Assembly (NCBI GenBank): GCA_903889965.1
Contig: CAISZM010000086.1
Coordinates: forward strand, 1-49,087
Length of the DNA: 49,087 nucleotides
Origin: an uncultured Elusimicrobia bacterium
GTDB taxonomy: Bacteria; Elusimicrobiota; Elusimicrobia; Elusimicrobiales; UBA9959
Reading direction: 5' to 3'
The notes under the pieces are model-generated. The model saw only the letters and a program-made list of their open reading frames with translations. It was not told the origin of the DNA and did no database searches. The translations under genes were made by a program, and so were the position numbers. This document shows, in pieces, positions 1 through 8,335 of this stretch (positions are counted from its first letter, which is position 1; each line of letters begins with the position of its first letter).

Positions 1-570
1 CTCCCCGGTCCAGAACATGCTGACCTTCCTGTCCAGTTCTTTGCCAAGTTGCGCGAAATAGCCCTCAGGCATCCTGCCGAATTTTTTCTCCAGCACGGGG
101 TCCAGGGAATAATACGTGGGACAAAAAACGAACTGTTTGGCGCTCGAGCGCGAAACTATCCAGTTGACCACTTCTATCTGGCGCTCGGCCAGGCCCGGCA
201 GGTCTCCCTTCATGTCGTCCATAAGTATGGCGAACTTATCCACGCCTATGCGGTTGAAAGCGTCGATGCGGTTCTGCAGCAGTTTTTTCACTTCCAGGCT
301 GAACGGGGCAAGGTATATCTCATAAGGGCTGAAACCTACGCCGAACTCTATGCCGGCCGAATGACACTGCCCGGACAGCTTCGCAAGCTTTTCCTCGAGC
401 GCCTTAGGAAATGGCTCGCGCCATTTCCTGCGCAGGTAACCGTCCGCCTTCGGGGCGTACATGTAGAACGAAAAACCGTGCTTTTTCAGAAAGCGCGAGT
501 AATCCGCCCTTTCTCCCCAGCTCCAGGGTTCGCCGTAAAAACCTTCTATGACTCCTAATTGGGTGTTCAT
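1..570 (-). CDS. GH84-like beta-N-acetylglucosaminidase (O-GlcNAcase family), truncated by left window edge
   Basis: Reverse strand from ATG at 570: MNTQLGVIEGFYGEPWSWGERADYSRFLKKHGFSFYMYAPKADGYLRRKWREPFP...GVGFSPYEI...FAILMDDMKGD; the GVIEGFYG, YMYAPK and DD motifs are typical of GH84. Not in the supplied ORF list because it runs off the edge. Confidence 0.8.
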   Translation of the reverse strand, partial: MNTQLGVIEGFYGEPWSWGERADYSRFLKKHGFSFYMYAPKADGYLRRKWREPFPKALEEKLAKLSGQCHSAGIEFGVGFSPYEIYLAPFSLEVKKLLQNRIDAFNRIGVDKFAILMDDMKGDLPGLAERQIEVVNWIVSRSSAKQFVFCPTYYSLDPVLEKKFGRMPEGYFAQLGKELDRKVSMFWTGE

Positions 571-598
571 TCTTTATATCTCCGCGCCTGTGCCGGCC

Positions 599-844
599 TC
601 AGTCCCGCACGACCCTTATGCAGCCGAACTCTATCCAGTCCAACGCCAGAGGGCTTACTATGGCGTTAGCAGGAACCCGTATGGACCCCGACCCCGGCAC
701 AAGCATTTTTTTAAGTTCAAAATCGCTTAAAAAGACCTTATGTTTTAATTCGGGCACCTTTTTGGGCGCGGACGCGCCCCCCCCCGGACTCCTCCGGGAG
801 AGGTGCTCCATTATAAGGTCTTCAACAGCGCCCTTTGTGAGCAT
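599..844 (-). CDS. Small BMC-operon protein (81 aa) with amphipathic N-terminus and C-terminal RVPANAIVSPLALDWIEFGCIRVV motif
   Basis: ORF collinear with and immediately downstream of BMC-H; short helix-like N-terminus MLTKGAVEDLIMEHLSRR. Confidence 0.6.
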   Translation of the reverse strand: MLTKGAVEDLIMEHLSRRSPGGGASAPKKVPELKHKVFLSDFELKKMLVPGSGSIRVPANAIVSPLALDWIEFGCIRVVRD

Positions 845-899
845 GATCCTGAGCGGCAGGCGGGGAGCGAACGAAACCGGCCTCCGCGTTTATCGCTCC

Positions 900-1193
900 T
901 TACGCCTTCACGGATATCTTCACCAGATACTTGTCCAGGTCGTCGGCGGGACGCGGTATGACGTGCATGCCGACAAGCTCCCCCGCTTTCTGGGCGGCGG
1001 CGGCTCCGGCTTCCACGGCGGCGCGCACGGCTCCGACTTCTCCGGCGCACAAGGTGGTGACGTAACCCGAACCTATTTTTTCGTAGCCGAGCAGCCGCAC
1101 CTTGGCGGCCTTGCTCATGGCGTCAGAGGCCTCTATCATACCTATGAAACCCTTGGTCTCTATCATTCCTAATGCTTCTTTCGCTTCTGACAT
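900..1193 (-). CDS. BMC-H hexameric shell protein
   Basis: [63 protein letters not shown]...HVIPRP; canonical BMC domain. Confidence 0.95.
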   Translation of the reverse strand: MSEAKEALGMIETKGFIGMIEASDAMSKAAKVRLLGYEKIGSGYVTTLCAGEVGAVRAAVEAGAAAAQKAGELVGMHVIPRPADDLDKYLVKISVKA

Positions 1194-1227
1194 ATTTTCT
1201 CCTTTTCCCGTTTAACAGATAAATCCC

Positions 1228-1244
1228 GGGCGCGCAGCGCGCCC
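1228..1244. promoter_or_regulatory. Intercistronic hairpin GGGCGCG-CAG-CGCGCCC upstream of BMC-H
   Basis: Perfect 7-bp G+C stem in the deoC / BMC-H gap. Confidence 0.5.
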
Positions 1245-1251
1245 GACTTCC

Positions 1252-2253
1252 TCAGTACTGTCCCTTCGAGGCCTGGCCTCCGGAAACGATGGCTATGCTT
1301 GCGCTGGTCCCCAGGCGGTTTGCGCCGGCTTTTATCATGGCCTCGGCGATCTTGGCGTCCTTGATCCCGCCAGAAGCCTTTACGCCCATTTCGGGGCCTA
1401 CGGTCTCGCGCATCAGGGCTACGTCTTCGGGAGTGGCGCCGCCCGAACCAAAACCCGTGGAAGTCTTCACAAAATCGGCCTGCGCCTGCTTGGACATGCG
1501 GCAGGCGCGCACCTTCTCGTCTTTTGTAAGATAGGACGTCTCAAGTATCACTTTTAGCACCTTGCCGCGGGTGGCCTCGCGCACGGCCCTGATATCGTCG
1601 AGCGCAAGCTGGTCGTTACCGGATTTCAGCGCGCCGATATTAATCACCATGTCTATTTCTTCGGCGCCGTTGGCTATGGCGTCGCGGGCCTCTATGGCCT
1701 TGACCGTGGGGGTGGTAGATCCCAGCGGGAAACCGATGACCGTGCAGACCTTTACGGAGCTGCCCCTGAGAAGGCGGGCGGCCATGGCCACGTAGCCGGG
1801 GTTAACGCAGACGGAAGCGAAGCGGTATTTACGGGCTTCTTCGCAGAGCTTTCCTATTTCCTCCTGCGTAGCGTTGGCCTTCAGCAGGGTATGGTCTATC
1901 ATCCCGGCGATGGATGAGCTCTTTTCGTCAGGGTTGCAGAAGCTGACGCGCTCCACGCCCATCTCTTTGACCTGCCCGGGGGTGTAATTGGTGAGCGGGT
2001 TGCATTTCTGGCAGGAGGAACTGCAGGTGTTCTCCTCCAGCCGGCAGTCGCCCTGCCCGGAACACTGTTTTGCGGGAACGCTCCCGGCCCTGCCCGGCGC
2101 GGGCGGATTTACAAGCGGGTGCTGAAAGAGTTTGCCGGCCGTGCCCATGCCTACGGAATCGCCGGGCATCCTGCGCGGGGTGAAACCTTCGCCTTTCTCG
2201 CGCATTATCTTTGCCACTTCTGCAGCTATCTTCCGGATATCTTCGTCGTTCAT
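1252..2253 (-). CDS. deoC: Deoxyribose-phosphate aldolase with ~110-aa N-terminal extension (putative encapsulation helix plus Cys-rich segment)
   Basis: DERA motifs [17 protein letters not shown] and [10 protein letters not shown] present; N-terminus [42 protein letters not shown]. Confidence 0.95.
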   Translation of the reverse strand: MNDEDIRKIAAEVAKIMREKGEGFTPRRMPGDSVGMGTAGKLFQHPLVNPPAPGRAGSVPAKQCSGQGDCRLEENTCSSSCQKCNPLTNYTPGQVKEMGVERVSFCNPDEKSSSIAGMIDHTLLKANATQEEIGKLCEEARKYRFASVCVNPGYVAMAARLLRGSSVKVCTVIGFPLGSTTPTVKAIEARDAIANGAEEIDMVINIGALKSGNDQLALDDIRAVREATRGKVLKVILETSYLTKDEKVRACRMSKQAQADFVKTSTGFGSGGATPEDVALMRETVGPEMGVKASGGIKDAKIAEAMIKAGANRLGTSASIAIVSGGQASKGQY

Positions 2254-2258
2254 GTGTC

Positions 2259-2534
2259 TTATTCTCCTAAATGGACCCTGTCCACTATGCCGGCTATAAC
2301 GGTGCGCACCGGCGCGCCGGGATTCTTCAAGATCTTCCTGGCTGAGCCGCCCTCGTCCAGCACCAGCACGGTATCGCCGGGACCGGCCCCCTGCCCGCCG
2401 TCGAGCGCCAAGGCGGCCTCGCCGACAAATTTATTCCGGCTGTCCAAGGCCTTCACCAGCAGCAGCGTGGCGTTTTTAAGCCCCGGGTGCTTGCGCGTGG
2501 CCCACACATTACCGATAACTTTCGCTATGAACAT
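2259..2534 (-). CDS. BMC-P (EutN/CcmL family) pentameric vertex protein
   Basis: [31 protein letters not shown]...[18 protein letters not shown]...AIVGIVDR-like EutN pattern. Confidence 0.93.
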   Translation of the reverse strand: MFIAKVIGNVWATRKHPGLKNATLLLVKALDSRNKFVGEAALALDGGQGAGPGDTVLVLDEGGSARKILKNPGAPVRTVIAGIVDRVHLGE

Positions 2535-2563
2535 CCGAAAACTCCAGTTTCAGGCCGCAGGCT

Positions 2564-2875
2564 TCAATTTAGGCCGTGACCCGGGATCGACTTGCCGTCT
2601 ATTATTCCCACTATCGCCGCGTCTACCGGAGGCAGGGGTGTTCCGACCGCGGTTTCCCCCTCCCACCCTTCGAAGGCCACTATCGCCTCGCGCGAAGCCA
2701 CGAAAAAAACGGTTTCTCCTGCCCCGGAGCCGACCGTATCCCCGGCCACCAGCGGCTCGCCCGAGGGCTTGTCGGTCTCCCAGTCCAGCGGCTGGATGAG
2801 CAAAAGCGTCTTCTGTTCCATGCCGCAGCATTGCCTGGAACAGAATACCCTGCCTATGACCTTGGCTTGCCTCAT
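2564..2875 (-). CDS. BMC-P (EutN/CcmL family) pentameric vertex protein
   Basis: MRQAKVIGRVFCSRQCCGMEQKTLLLIQPLDW...AGDTVGSGAGETVFFVASREA...VDAAIVGIIDG. Confidence 0.92.
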   Translation of the reverse strand: MRQAKVIGRVFCSRQCCGMEQKTLLLIQPLDWETDKPSGEPLVAGDTVGSGAGETVFFVASREAIVAFEGWEGETAVGTPLPPVDAAIVGIIDGKSIPGHGLN

Positions 2876-2900
2876 AAATCGCCGATTCCTTCAACTCTCT

Positions 2901-3347
2901 TCAGCAGCAGCGCTGCTCTATCGCCGTTATCTTATCAAGGCGCTTCTGGTACTTGCCGCCCTCAAAAGGGGTGTTAAGCCAGACCTTTACCATCTCCTGC
3001 AGGGCCAGGTCGCCGTGCGTTTTCCCGCCCAGGCACAGCACATTGCAATCTTCGTGGGCCGAGGCGAAACGCGCGGAGATTATATCGTAGGCGCCCACGG
3101 CGCGTATGCCGTGCACCTTGTTGGCGGCGAGCGGCATGGCCCCGTTGAAGCCGTCCACCAGCACGGCGCGGTCGAATTCCTTCCTGCGCACGGCCTCGCT
3201 GACCAGCAGCGCTATGTCCGGGAAGTCCACGGGTTCGACGGAATAACAGCCGAAGTCGGCGACATCGTGCCCCAGCCCCTGGAGGAACTTCTTAAGTTTT
3301 TCCTTGGCCTCAAAACCCGCGTGATCCGCGCCTATAACCAGTCTCAT
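2901..3347 (-). CDS. rpiB: RpiB/LacAB-family sugar-phosphate isomerase homologue
   Basis: MRLVIGADHAGFEAKEKLKKFLQGLGHDVADFG...PLAANKVHGIRA...NVLCLGGKTHGD...FEGGKYQKRLDKI; family motifs clear, active-site segment divergent (see findings). Confidence 0.88.
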   Translation of the reverse strand: MRLVIGADHAGFEAKEKLKKFLQGLGHDVADFGCYSVEPVDFPDIALLVSEAVRRKEFDRAVLVDGFNGAMPLAANKVHGIRAVGAYDIISARFASAHEDCNVLCLGGKTHGDLALQEMVKVWLNTPFEGGKYQKRLDKITAIEQRCC

Positions 3348-3376
3348 AATATTCTCCCGGTATGAACAGTAAAAAG

Positions 3377-3925
3377 CTATAGGGCCGCGCCCAGGTGTTC
3401 ATGCGCGTTGGGTATGACTATGCGGCTCACCACGGCGTCCTCGCCGATGGCCTTCACCCCGGCGGCCACAGCTGTGCGCACCGCTCCCACTTCGCCCGTA
3501 ACCGTAAAATAGCCCTTGCCGCCAATGCCCTTGCCAGTGTTGACCTCCGCCACGTGAACGAAAGCCGCCTTGGCGGCGGCGTCGGCTGCGAACAGGGCGG
3601 GCAGCGCTTCCTTGGTCTCCACCATTCCCACGGCCCCGAGCGTCTCCCCCTTCACTTTCTTATTCAGGGCCGCGAGCGCTCCGGAATGAACATTGCGTAT
3701 TATGCTCCGCGAAACGACGGTTCCGCCCGCTATTTCCGCCCCCTTGGCGAGCGCGGATTCCACTTCGCCCACCGTACCGGAGATCACTATGATGTATTTT
3801 CCTTTTGAAATGGCCTGGTGGATCTCGGGGTTAACGCCGGCGGCCTTGCACATCGCGTCAAGGGTTTCAAGGCCCTTCGCTATCGACGAGGTTTCGATCA
3901 GACCTAAGGCTATATTTGCCTGCAT
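3377..3925 (-). CDS. BMC-T trimeric (tandem BMC domain) shell protein
   Basis: Two BMC domains in 182 aa (ALGLIETSSIAKGLETLDAM... / GAVGMVETKEALPALFAADAA...). Confidence 0.93.
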   Translation of the reverse strand: MQANIALGLIETSSIAKGLETLDAMCKAAGVNPEIHQAISKGKYIIVISGTVGEVESALAKGAEIAGGTVVSRSIIRNVHSGALAALNKKVKGETLGAVGMVETKEALPALFAADAAAKAAFVHVAEVNTGKGIGGKGYFTVTGEVGAVRTAVAAGVKAIGEDAVVSRIVIPNAHEHLGAAL

Positions 3926-3983
3926 AAAGTGCTCCTTGTGCTATCGGGAACCGAAAAAACGGTGAAGACTTCCCGCTTCTCTG

Positions 3984-5393
3984 TCACGCTATCCTCAAGT
4001 CCCCCACCACGCTGCACTGCAGCGGCCGCGCGAAATGGCTGGTCTTGGTAATGCCGTCGCCCGTGGGTGTGCCTATGGACATGGAGGCGTAGCCTTCTCC
4101 CATTCCGAGGCCGTGCAGCGTGCAGGCGTTCTTGACGAATATCGAGCAGGCCATGCGGCGGCTCATCAGCGTCAGGTTTTTGACGTTGGTGGAGTAGATG
4201 CCGGCGGTGTGATGGTGCCCGCCTTCCGCGGCGTAAGCCAGCTCTATCGCCGCGTTCATATCGCGCGCCATGGTCACCGGCAGCACCGGCATCAGCTGCT
4301 CGCTGAACACAAAGGGGTGGTCGTTGGGAACTTCTCCCCAGATCACGCGTATGTCGTCCGGGAGGTTAAGACCTATGGACTTCGCGATCACCGACGGATT
4401 TTTGCCGACAAAATCGCGGTTTAGCTTGGGTTCGCGGCCGGGTTCGATTATGGCTATCTTCGCGAGCGCATCCATCTGCGCGCCGGTCAGCTCGTATGCG
4501 CGCGGGTCGAGGCGCATGGCTTCCAGAAAGCGGGAGCGCGCGGCTTCCAGCACTATAACTTCCTTTTCAGCTATGCAAAGAACGTTATTATCGAAACCGC
4601 AGCCCGTTATTATCTCCCGCGCGCAGTCCGGGAACACCGCCGTTTCGTCAACCACTATCGGCGGATTGCCGGGGCCGGCGGCTATGGTCTTGCATGCTTT
4701 TCCGGCCGTCATCGCGACTTTGACTATGGCCGGGCCGCCGGTAACGATGTTCATGCGGCCCTTGGGATGGCACAGCAGCTGGCGCGTGGCTTCCTGCGTG
4801 GGCTTAAAGATCGTGGTCACAAGGTTCGCCGGCCCGCCCGCGGCAACTATGGCCTTGTCCAGCACGCGCACGGCGTCCTGCACGCAGCCCTTGGCGGCGG
4901 GGTGCGGCGAGAAAACGACTGAATTCCCGGCCGATAATATCCCGATGGCGTTGCTGATGATGGTGGCGACGGCATTGGTGGACGGGGTGATGGCCGCGAC
5001 CACGCCGAAAGGCGCGTACTCCACCAGGGTAAGGCCTTTATCGCCGGTGTAGGAGACAGAACGCAGGTCTTCCACCCCGGGAGTACGGTTGGCCACCACC
5101 AGGTTCTTCAAAATTTTATCTTCGACCCGGCCCATGCCGGTTTCCGCCACCGCGAGTTCAGCCCAGCGCCTGGCGTTGGAGCGCGAAACCTCGCGCATTG
5201 CCGCTATTATCTTCCCGCGCGCCTCCAGCCCCAGCTCCTGGAAACCGGGCTGGGCCTTCTCAGCGGCGCTGACCGCTTCGTCCACGGTTTCAAAAACCGG
5301 GCCGCCGTCCGGGCAGGCGACTTCGGCCTGCCCGCCGAGGTTCTTTACCACTTCGGAAACGATCTTTTTCAGGTCTTCTTCGCTTAGGGACAT
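3984..5393 (-). CDS. pduP: CoA-acylating aldehyde dehydrogenase (PduP/EutE type) with N-terminal encapsulation-peptide-like helix
   Basis: Start at MSLSEEDLKKIVSEVVKNLGG (ATG 5393, within the longer ORF to 5462); FDNNVLCIAEKEVIV catalytic Cys region, ITPSTNAVAT, GPGNPP. Confidence 0.93.
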   Translation of the reverse strand: MSLSEEDLKKIVSEVVKNLGGQAEVACPDGGPVFETVDEAVSAAEKAQPGFQELGLEARGKIIAAMREVSRSNARRWAELAVAETGMGRVEDKILKNLVVANRTPGVEDLRSVSYTGDKGLTLVEYAPFGVVAAITPSTNAVATIISNAIGILSAGNSVVFSPHPAAKGCVQDAVRVLDKAIVAAGGPANLVTTIFKPTQEATRQLLCHPKGRMNIVTGGPAIVKVAMTAGKACKTIAAGPGNPPIVVDETAVFPDCAREIITGCGFDNNVLCIAEKEVIVLEAARSRFLEAMRLDPRAYELTGAQMDALAKIAIIEPGREPKLNRDFVGKNPSVIAKSIGLNLPDDIRVIWGEVPNDHPFVFSEQLMPVLPVTMARDMNAAIELAYAAEGGHHHTAGIYSTNVKNLTLMSRRMACSIFVKNACTLHGLGMGEGYASMSIGTPTGDGITKTSHFARPLQCSVVGDLRIA

Positions 5394-5433
5394 AAGAACT
5401 CCGCCTTTCCGCCGACTCTCACCGCACCGAGGG

Positions 5434-5451
5434 GGCGCCCCGCCGGGCGCC
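5434..5451. promoter_or_regulatory. Intercistronic hairpin GGCGCCC-CGCC-GGGCGCC upstream of aldehyde dehydrogenase
   Basis: Perfect 7-bp inverted repeat between BMC-P and the aldehyde dehydrogenase start. Confidence 0.45.
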
Positions 5452-5458
5452 GCTGCCC

Positions 5459-5767
5459 TCATTCGGTCATCTTGTCCGATGACTTCCTGAACACTATTTT
5501 TCCGTCCTTCTCTATCGTACCCACTATGGCAAAAACGGTGCAGTCCGCCGGCGTATTTTCCGTTTTTGAAGTCTGTCGTGCGCTGGAACCCTGCACGAGC
5601 AGCACCAGCTCGCCCGTACCGGCGCCCACGGCGTCTATGGCCACGAGGGTGTTGCCGCGCGGCTTATCGTCGAGGCCTACGGGCTGGACCATCAGCAGTT
5701 TTGTGCCCACAAGTTTATCGTCTTTGCGGGTACAGACAACGTTACCCACTACTCGTGCGAATAGCAT
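5459..5767 (-). CDS. BMC-P (EutN/CcmL family) pentameric vertex protein
   Basis: MLFARVVGNVVCTRKDDKLVGTKLLMVQPVGLDDKPRGNTLVAIDAVGAGTGELVLLVQGSSAR...; start chosen at ATG 5767. Confidence 0.93.
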   Translation of the reverse strand: MLFARVVGNVVCTRKDDKLVGTKLLMVQPVGLDDKPRGNTLVAIDAVGAGTGELVLLVQGSSARQTSKTENTPADCTVFAIVGTIEKDGKIVFRKSSDKMTE

Positions 5768-5867
5768 GAATCCTCCACCGTTCGGTAAGCCGAAAAGCGC
5801 AAAGCCGGAAAAGCCGCTCTGGAGCACCTACCCCGGACTTTTTACGCTTTGCGTTCGCGCTTTACGC

Positions 5868-6164
5868 TCACTTCCGCTTGGCTTCGCTTATGGGCAGCCG
5901 GCCTTCCAGGTCCCCGTGGGGCTGCGGTATAACGTGTACGCTCACGAGTTCCCCGACTTTCTGCGCCGCGGCGGCGCCGGAATCGCAGGCGGCGCGGCAG
6001 GCGGCGACTTCACCCCTGAACATAATGGTCACGAGGCCCGAGCCGATCTTTTCATAACCCACTATTTTGACGTTGGCTGATTTAACAGCGGCGTCGGCCG
6101 CTTCCACGCAAGCCACGAAGCCTTTTGTTTCTATCATTCCGAGTGCTTCCATTGTATCCTCCAT
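5868..6164 (-). CDS. BMC-H hexameric shell protein
   Basis: [59 protein letters not shown]. Confidence 0.95.
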   Translation of the reverse strand: MEDTMEALGMIETKGFVACVEAADAAVKSANVKIVGYEKIGSGLVTIMFRGEVAACRAACDSGAAAAQKVGELVSVHVIPQPHGDLEGRLPISEAKRK

Positions 6165-6184
6165 TTACCGGCTGTGGCGGATAT

Positions 6185-6235
6185 CGGTCAGCGGGCCGGA
6201 TAAGGATCCGGCCCCGCCCCGCATACGCCTGACCG
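6185..6235. promoter_or_regulatory. Intercistronic nested hairpin upstream of second BMC-H
   Basis: Outer CGGTCAG (6185-6191)/CTGACCG (6229-6235); inner GGGCCGGAT-AAGG-ATCCGGCCC (6193-6214), perfect 9 bp. Confidence 0.55.
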
Positions 6236-6249
6236 CTACCGCATGCTTT

Positions 6250-6882
6250 CTAAACTATAAACGCCGCTGCGCCGTTCTTCAGGCCGGCGGCGTTGGCCTC
6301 CTCCACGTCCAGGTGCAGTTCGAGGGCGAACTTTTCCGAAACGCGGCAGAGCACATTTTCAAAAATGGTTTCCCGGTCCGTGCCGCGGCCGCAGAGCACG
6401 CGCACCTCGGAACCGTCCTTTATTTTCAGGGACTCGGCGTCCCTGGGATGGAAATGGATGTGGCGCTTGGAAAGTATCACGCCCTTTGTCACGGTCACGG
6501 AGCCCTTCGGGCCGGTGATCTTTATGCCGGGAGAATTATCCAGCTTGCCGGAATCACGTATGGGCGGCTCCAGCCCGAGGAGGCGGGAGTCGGCCAGCGA
6601 CACCTCCACCTGCGTGTAGGGGCGGTAGGGACCGATCATGCGCACTTTGTTTATCGAGCCCTTAGGGCCCTCCACGGTTACAGCTTCTTCACAGGCGTAA
6701 AATCCGGGCTGCCGCAGCTGGCGGAACAGGCGGGGTTCCGAGTCCGCGCCGAAAACGGCCTTAAAATCCTCTTTAGTGAAATGAACGTGCCGGTTGGAGA
6801 CGCCCACGGGTACGGGCGCGGAGGAGCGCCCCTGCCGGAGCTTAAGGTCTTCGAGTATCTCTTTTAAAAGTTTCTCGTCCAT
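6250..6882 (-). CDS. pduL: PduL-type phosphotransacylase
   Basis: VGVSNRHVHF, SKRHIHFHPRDAE and LELHLDVEEANAAGL metal-binding/PduL motifs; N-terminus MDEKLLKEILEDLKLRQG. Confidence 0.93.
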   Translation of the reverse strand: MDEKLLKEILEDLKLRQGRSSAPVPVGVSNRHVHFTKEDFKAVFGADSEPRLFRQLRQPGFYACEEAVTVEGPKGSINKVRMIGPYRPYTQVEVSLADSRLLGLEPPIRDSGKLDNSPGIKITGPKGSVTVTKGVILSKRHIHFHPRDAESLKIKDGSEVRVLCGRGTDRETIFENVLCRVSEKFALELHLDVEEANAAGLKNGAAAFIV

Positions 6883-6926
6883 TCAGTCGGATCCAGATCT
6901 ATCCCACGCATGCAGCCCGCCGTCAG

Positions 6927-7706
6927 CTACCTCGCCATTGCCGCCTGGAAATGTATGACACGGAGGAACTTGTCGGCCTTGAGGCTTTCCCCTCCTACGA
7001 GGGCGCCGTCTATATCCGGCTGGGCCATCAGTTCGTCCACGTTATCGGCCTTCACGGAGCCGCCGTAGAGAACGCGGACGGCTTCGGAGTAAGGTTTGCC
7101 GTAGATGCGCTCCATCTGCTTGCGCACGAAAACATGGGCGTCCTGCGCCTGGTCCGGAGTGGCCGTCTTGCCGGTGCCTATGGCCCAGACCGGCTCGTAG
7201 GCGATGACCACTTTGGCGGCCTCGGCCGCGGTAATGCCGGTGAACGCGCCGTTAAGCTGGGTTTCGAGCACGCGGTAGGTTCTCTGGCTCTCGCGCTCCT
7301 CGAGGGTTTCGCCTATGCAGAGCACCGGCACGAGTCCCGCCTTTATCGCGGCTTTCATCTTCCTGTTCACGACCTCGTCGGTCTCGAGGAAGATCTTGCG
7401 GCGCTCGGAATGGCCTATAATCGCGTGGGTGCAACCGGCGTCCTGAAGCTGCGACGGGGCCACGGCGCCGGTGAAGGCGCCTTTTTCTTCCCAGGCCACG
7501 TCCTGGGAGGAAAGGAATATCTTCGAGCCGGACAGCGCCGCCTTTACGGCGTGAAGGCTGGTGAAAGAGGGAGCGAGGAGAACCTCGTGCTTAAGGTCCG
7601 GGTCCAGTCCCTTCTTTATGGCGGCGGCGAGTTCGGCCGCCTCCTTCGAGTTGAGGTGCATTTTCCAGTTCCCGGCTATCAGCGGTGTTCTTTTGGTAGA
7701 AGCCAT
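6927..7706 (-). CDS. tpiA: Triose-phosphate isomerase
   Basis: [67 protein letters not shown]. Confidence 0.97.
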   Translation of the reverse strand: MASTKRTPLIAGNWKMHLNSKEAAELAAAIKKGLDPDLKHEVLLAPSFTSLHAVKAALSGSKIFLSSQDVAWEEKGAFTGAVAPSQLQDAGCTHAIIGHSERRKIFLETDEVVNRKMKAAIKAGLVPVLCIGETLEERESQRTYRVLETQLNGAFTGITAAEAAKVVIAYEPVWAIGTGKTATPDQAQDAHVFVRKQMERIYGKPYSEAVRVLYGGSVKADNVDELMAQPDIDGALVGGESLKADKFLRVIHFQAAMAR

Positions 7707-7744
7707 TTTTAGAGCCCCCTTAAATAATTAATTAGATTATACAA

Positions 7745-8293
7745 TTAAAATATCTCCCGCAGGAGTTCCGGCCTGGGCTGCGGTATCACTATTTTTTCGA
7801 CCAACAGCCCCTTCTTGGCCGCTACGGCGGCGCCGGCGGCTACCGCTGTCTCGGCGGCGGCAACCGACCCGGTCAGGGTGACGAAGGCTTTCCCGCCGAT
7901 GGCCATGGCCAGGCGTATCTCTATCAATTTTACCGGCGCGGCCTTCACGGCGGCGTCCGCGGCCTCTATAAGGGCTGACACGGAAAAGACCTCTATAATG
8001 CCCAGCGCCTCAAGCCCCTCCACGACCGTGGTGCCCTCTATGGCCGGAAATACCTCTGGATGGATGTTGGGGATAACGAAGCTGTCCACAAGCGCGTGAG
8101 CGGCCTTGGCCGCTCCGGCTTCGACGGCGGCGCTGACGTCGCCAACTTCGCCGGCGGCGAGTATAATGTATTTGCCGGGGCAGATTGTGCGGGAAAGGAG
8201 AAGTTTGATCCTGGAGGTTTTAAGCATGGCGTCGGCCGCTTCCAGGCCCTTGGCCACGCTCGAGAGTTCAACCCCGCCTATTGCATTGTTCAT
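7745..8293 (-). CDS. pduT: PduT-like BMC-T shell protein with putative [4Fe-4S]-ligating Cys
   Basis: Two BMC domains; LLLSRTICPGKYIILAAGEVG and VDSFVIPNIHPEVFPAI resemble PduT. Confidence 0.9.
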   Translation of the reverse strand: MNNAIGGVELSSVAKGLEAADAMLKTSRIKLLLSRTICPGKYIILAAGEVGDVSAAVEAGAAKAAHALVDSFVIPNIHPEVFPAIEGTTVVEGLEALGIIEVFSVSALIEAADAAVKAAPVKLIEIRLAMAIGGKAFVTLTGSVAAAETAVAAGAAVAAKKGLLVEKIVIPQPRPELLREIF

Positions 8294-8335
8294 ATTTCAC
8301 CATTCGGCCCGTTATGCACGGACGCCCCGCCGGCG

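Noticed and set aside
618-1172. Long plus-strand ORFs opposite BMC and other genes (e.g. 618-1172, 6951-7712, 9869-10990, 27481-28629, 40398-41555)
   Set aside because: Antisense frames to clearly recognised proteins; long because of GC-rich codon bias, with no family resemblance.
3984-5462. Longer aldehyde dehydrogenase start at 5462
   Set aside because: Overlaps the BMC-P stop and intercistronic hairpin; ATG 5393 gives a typical encapsulation-peptide N-terminus.
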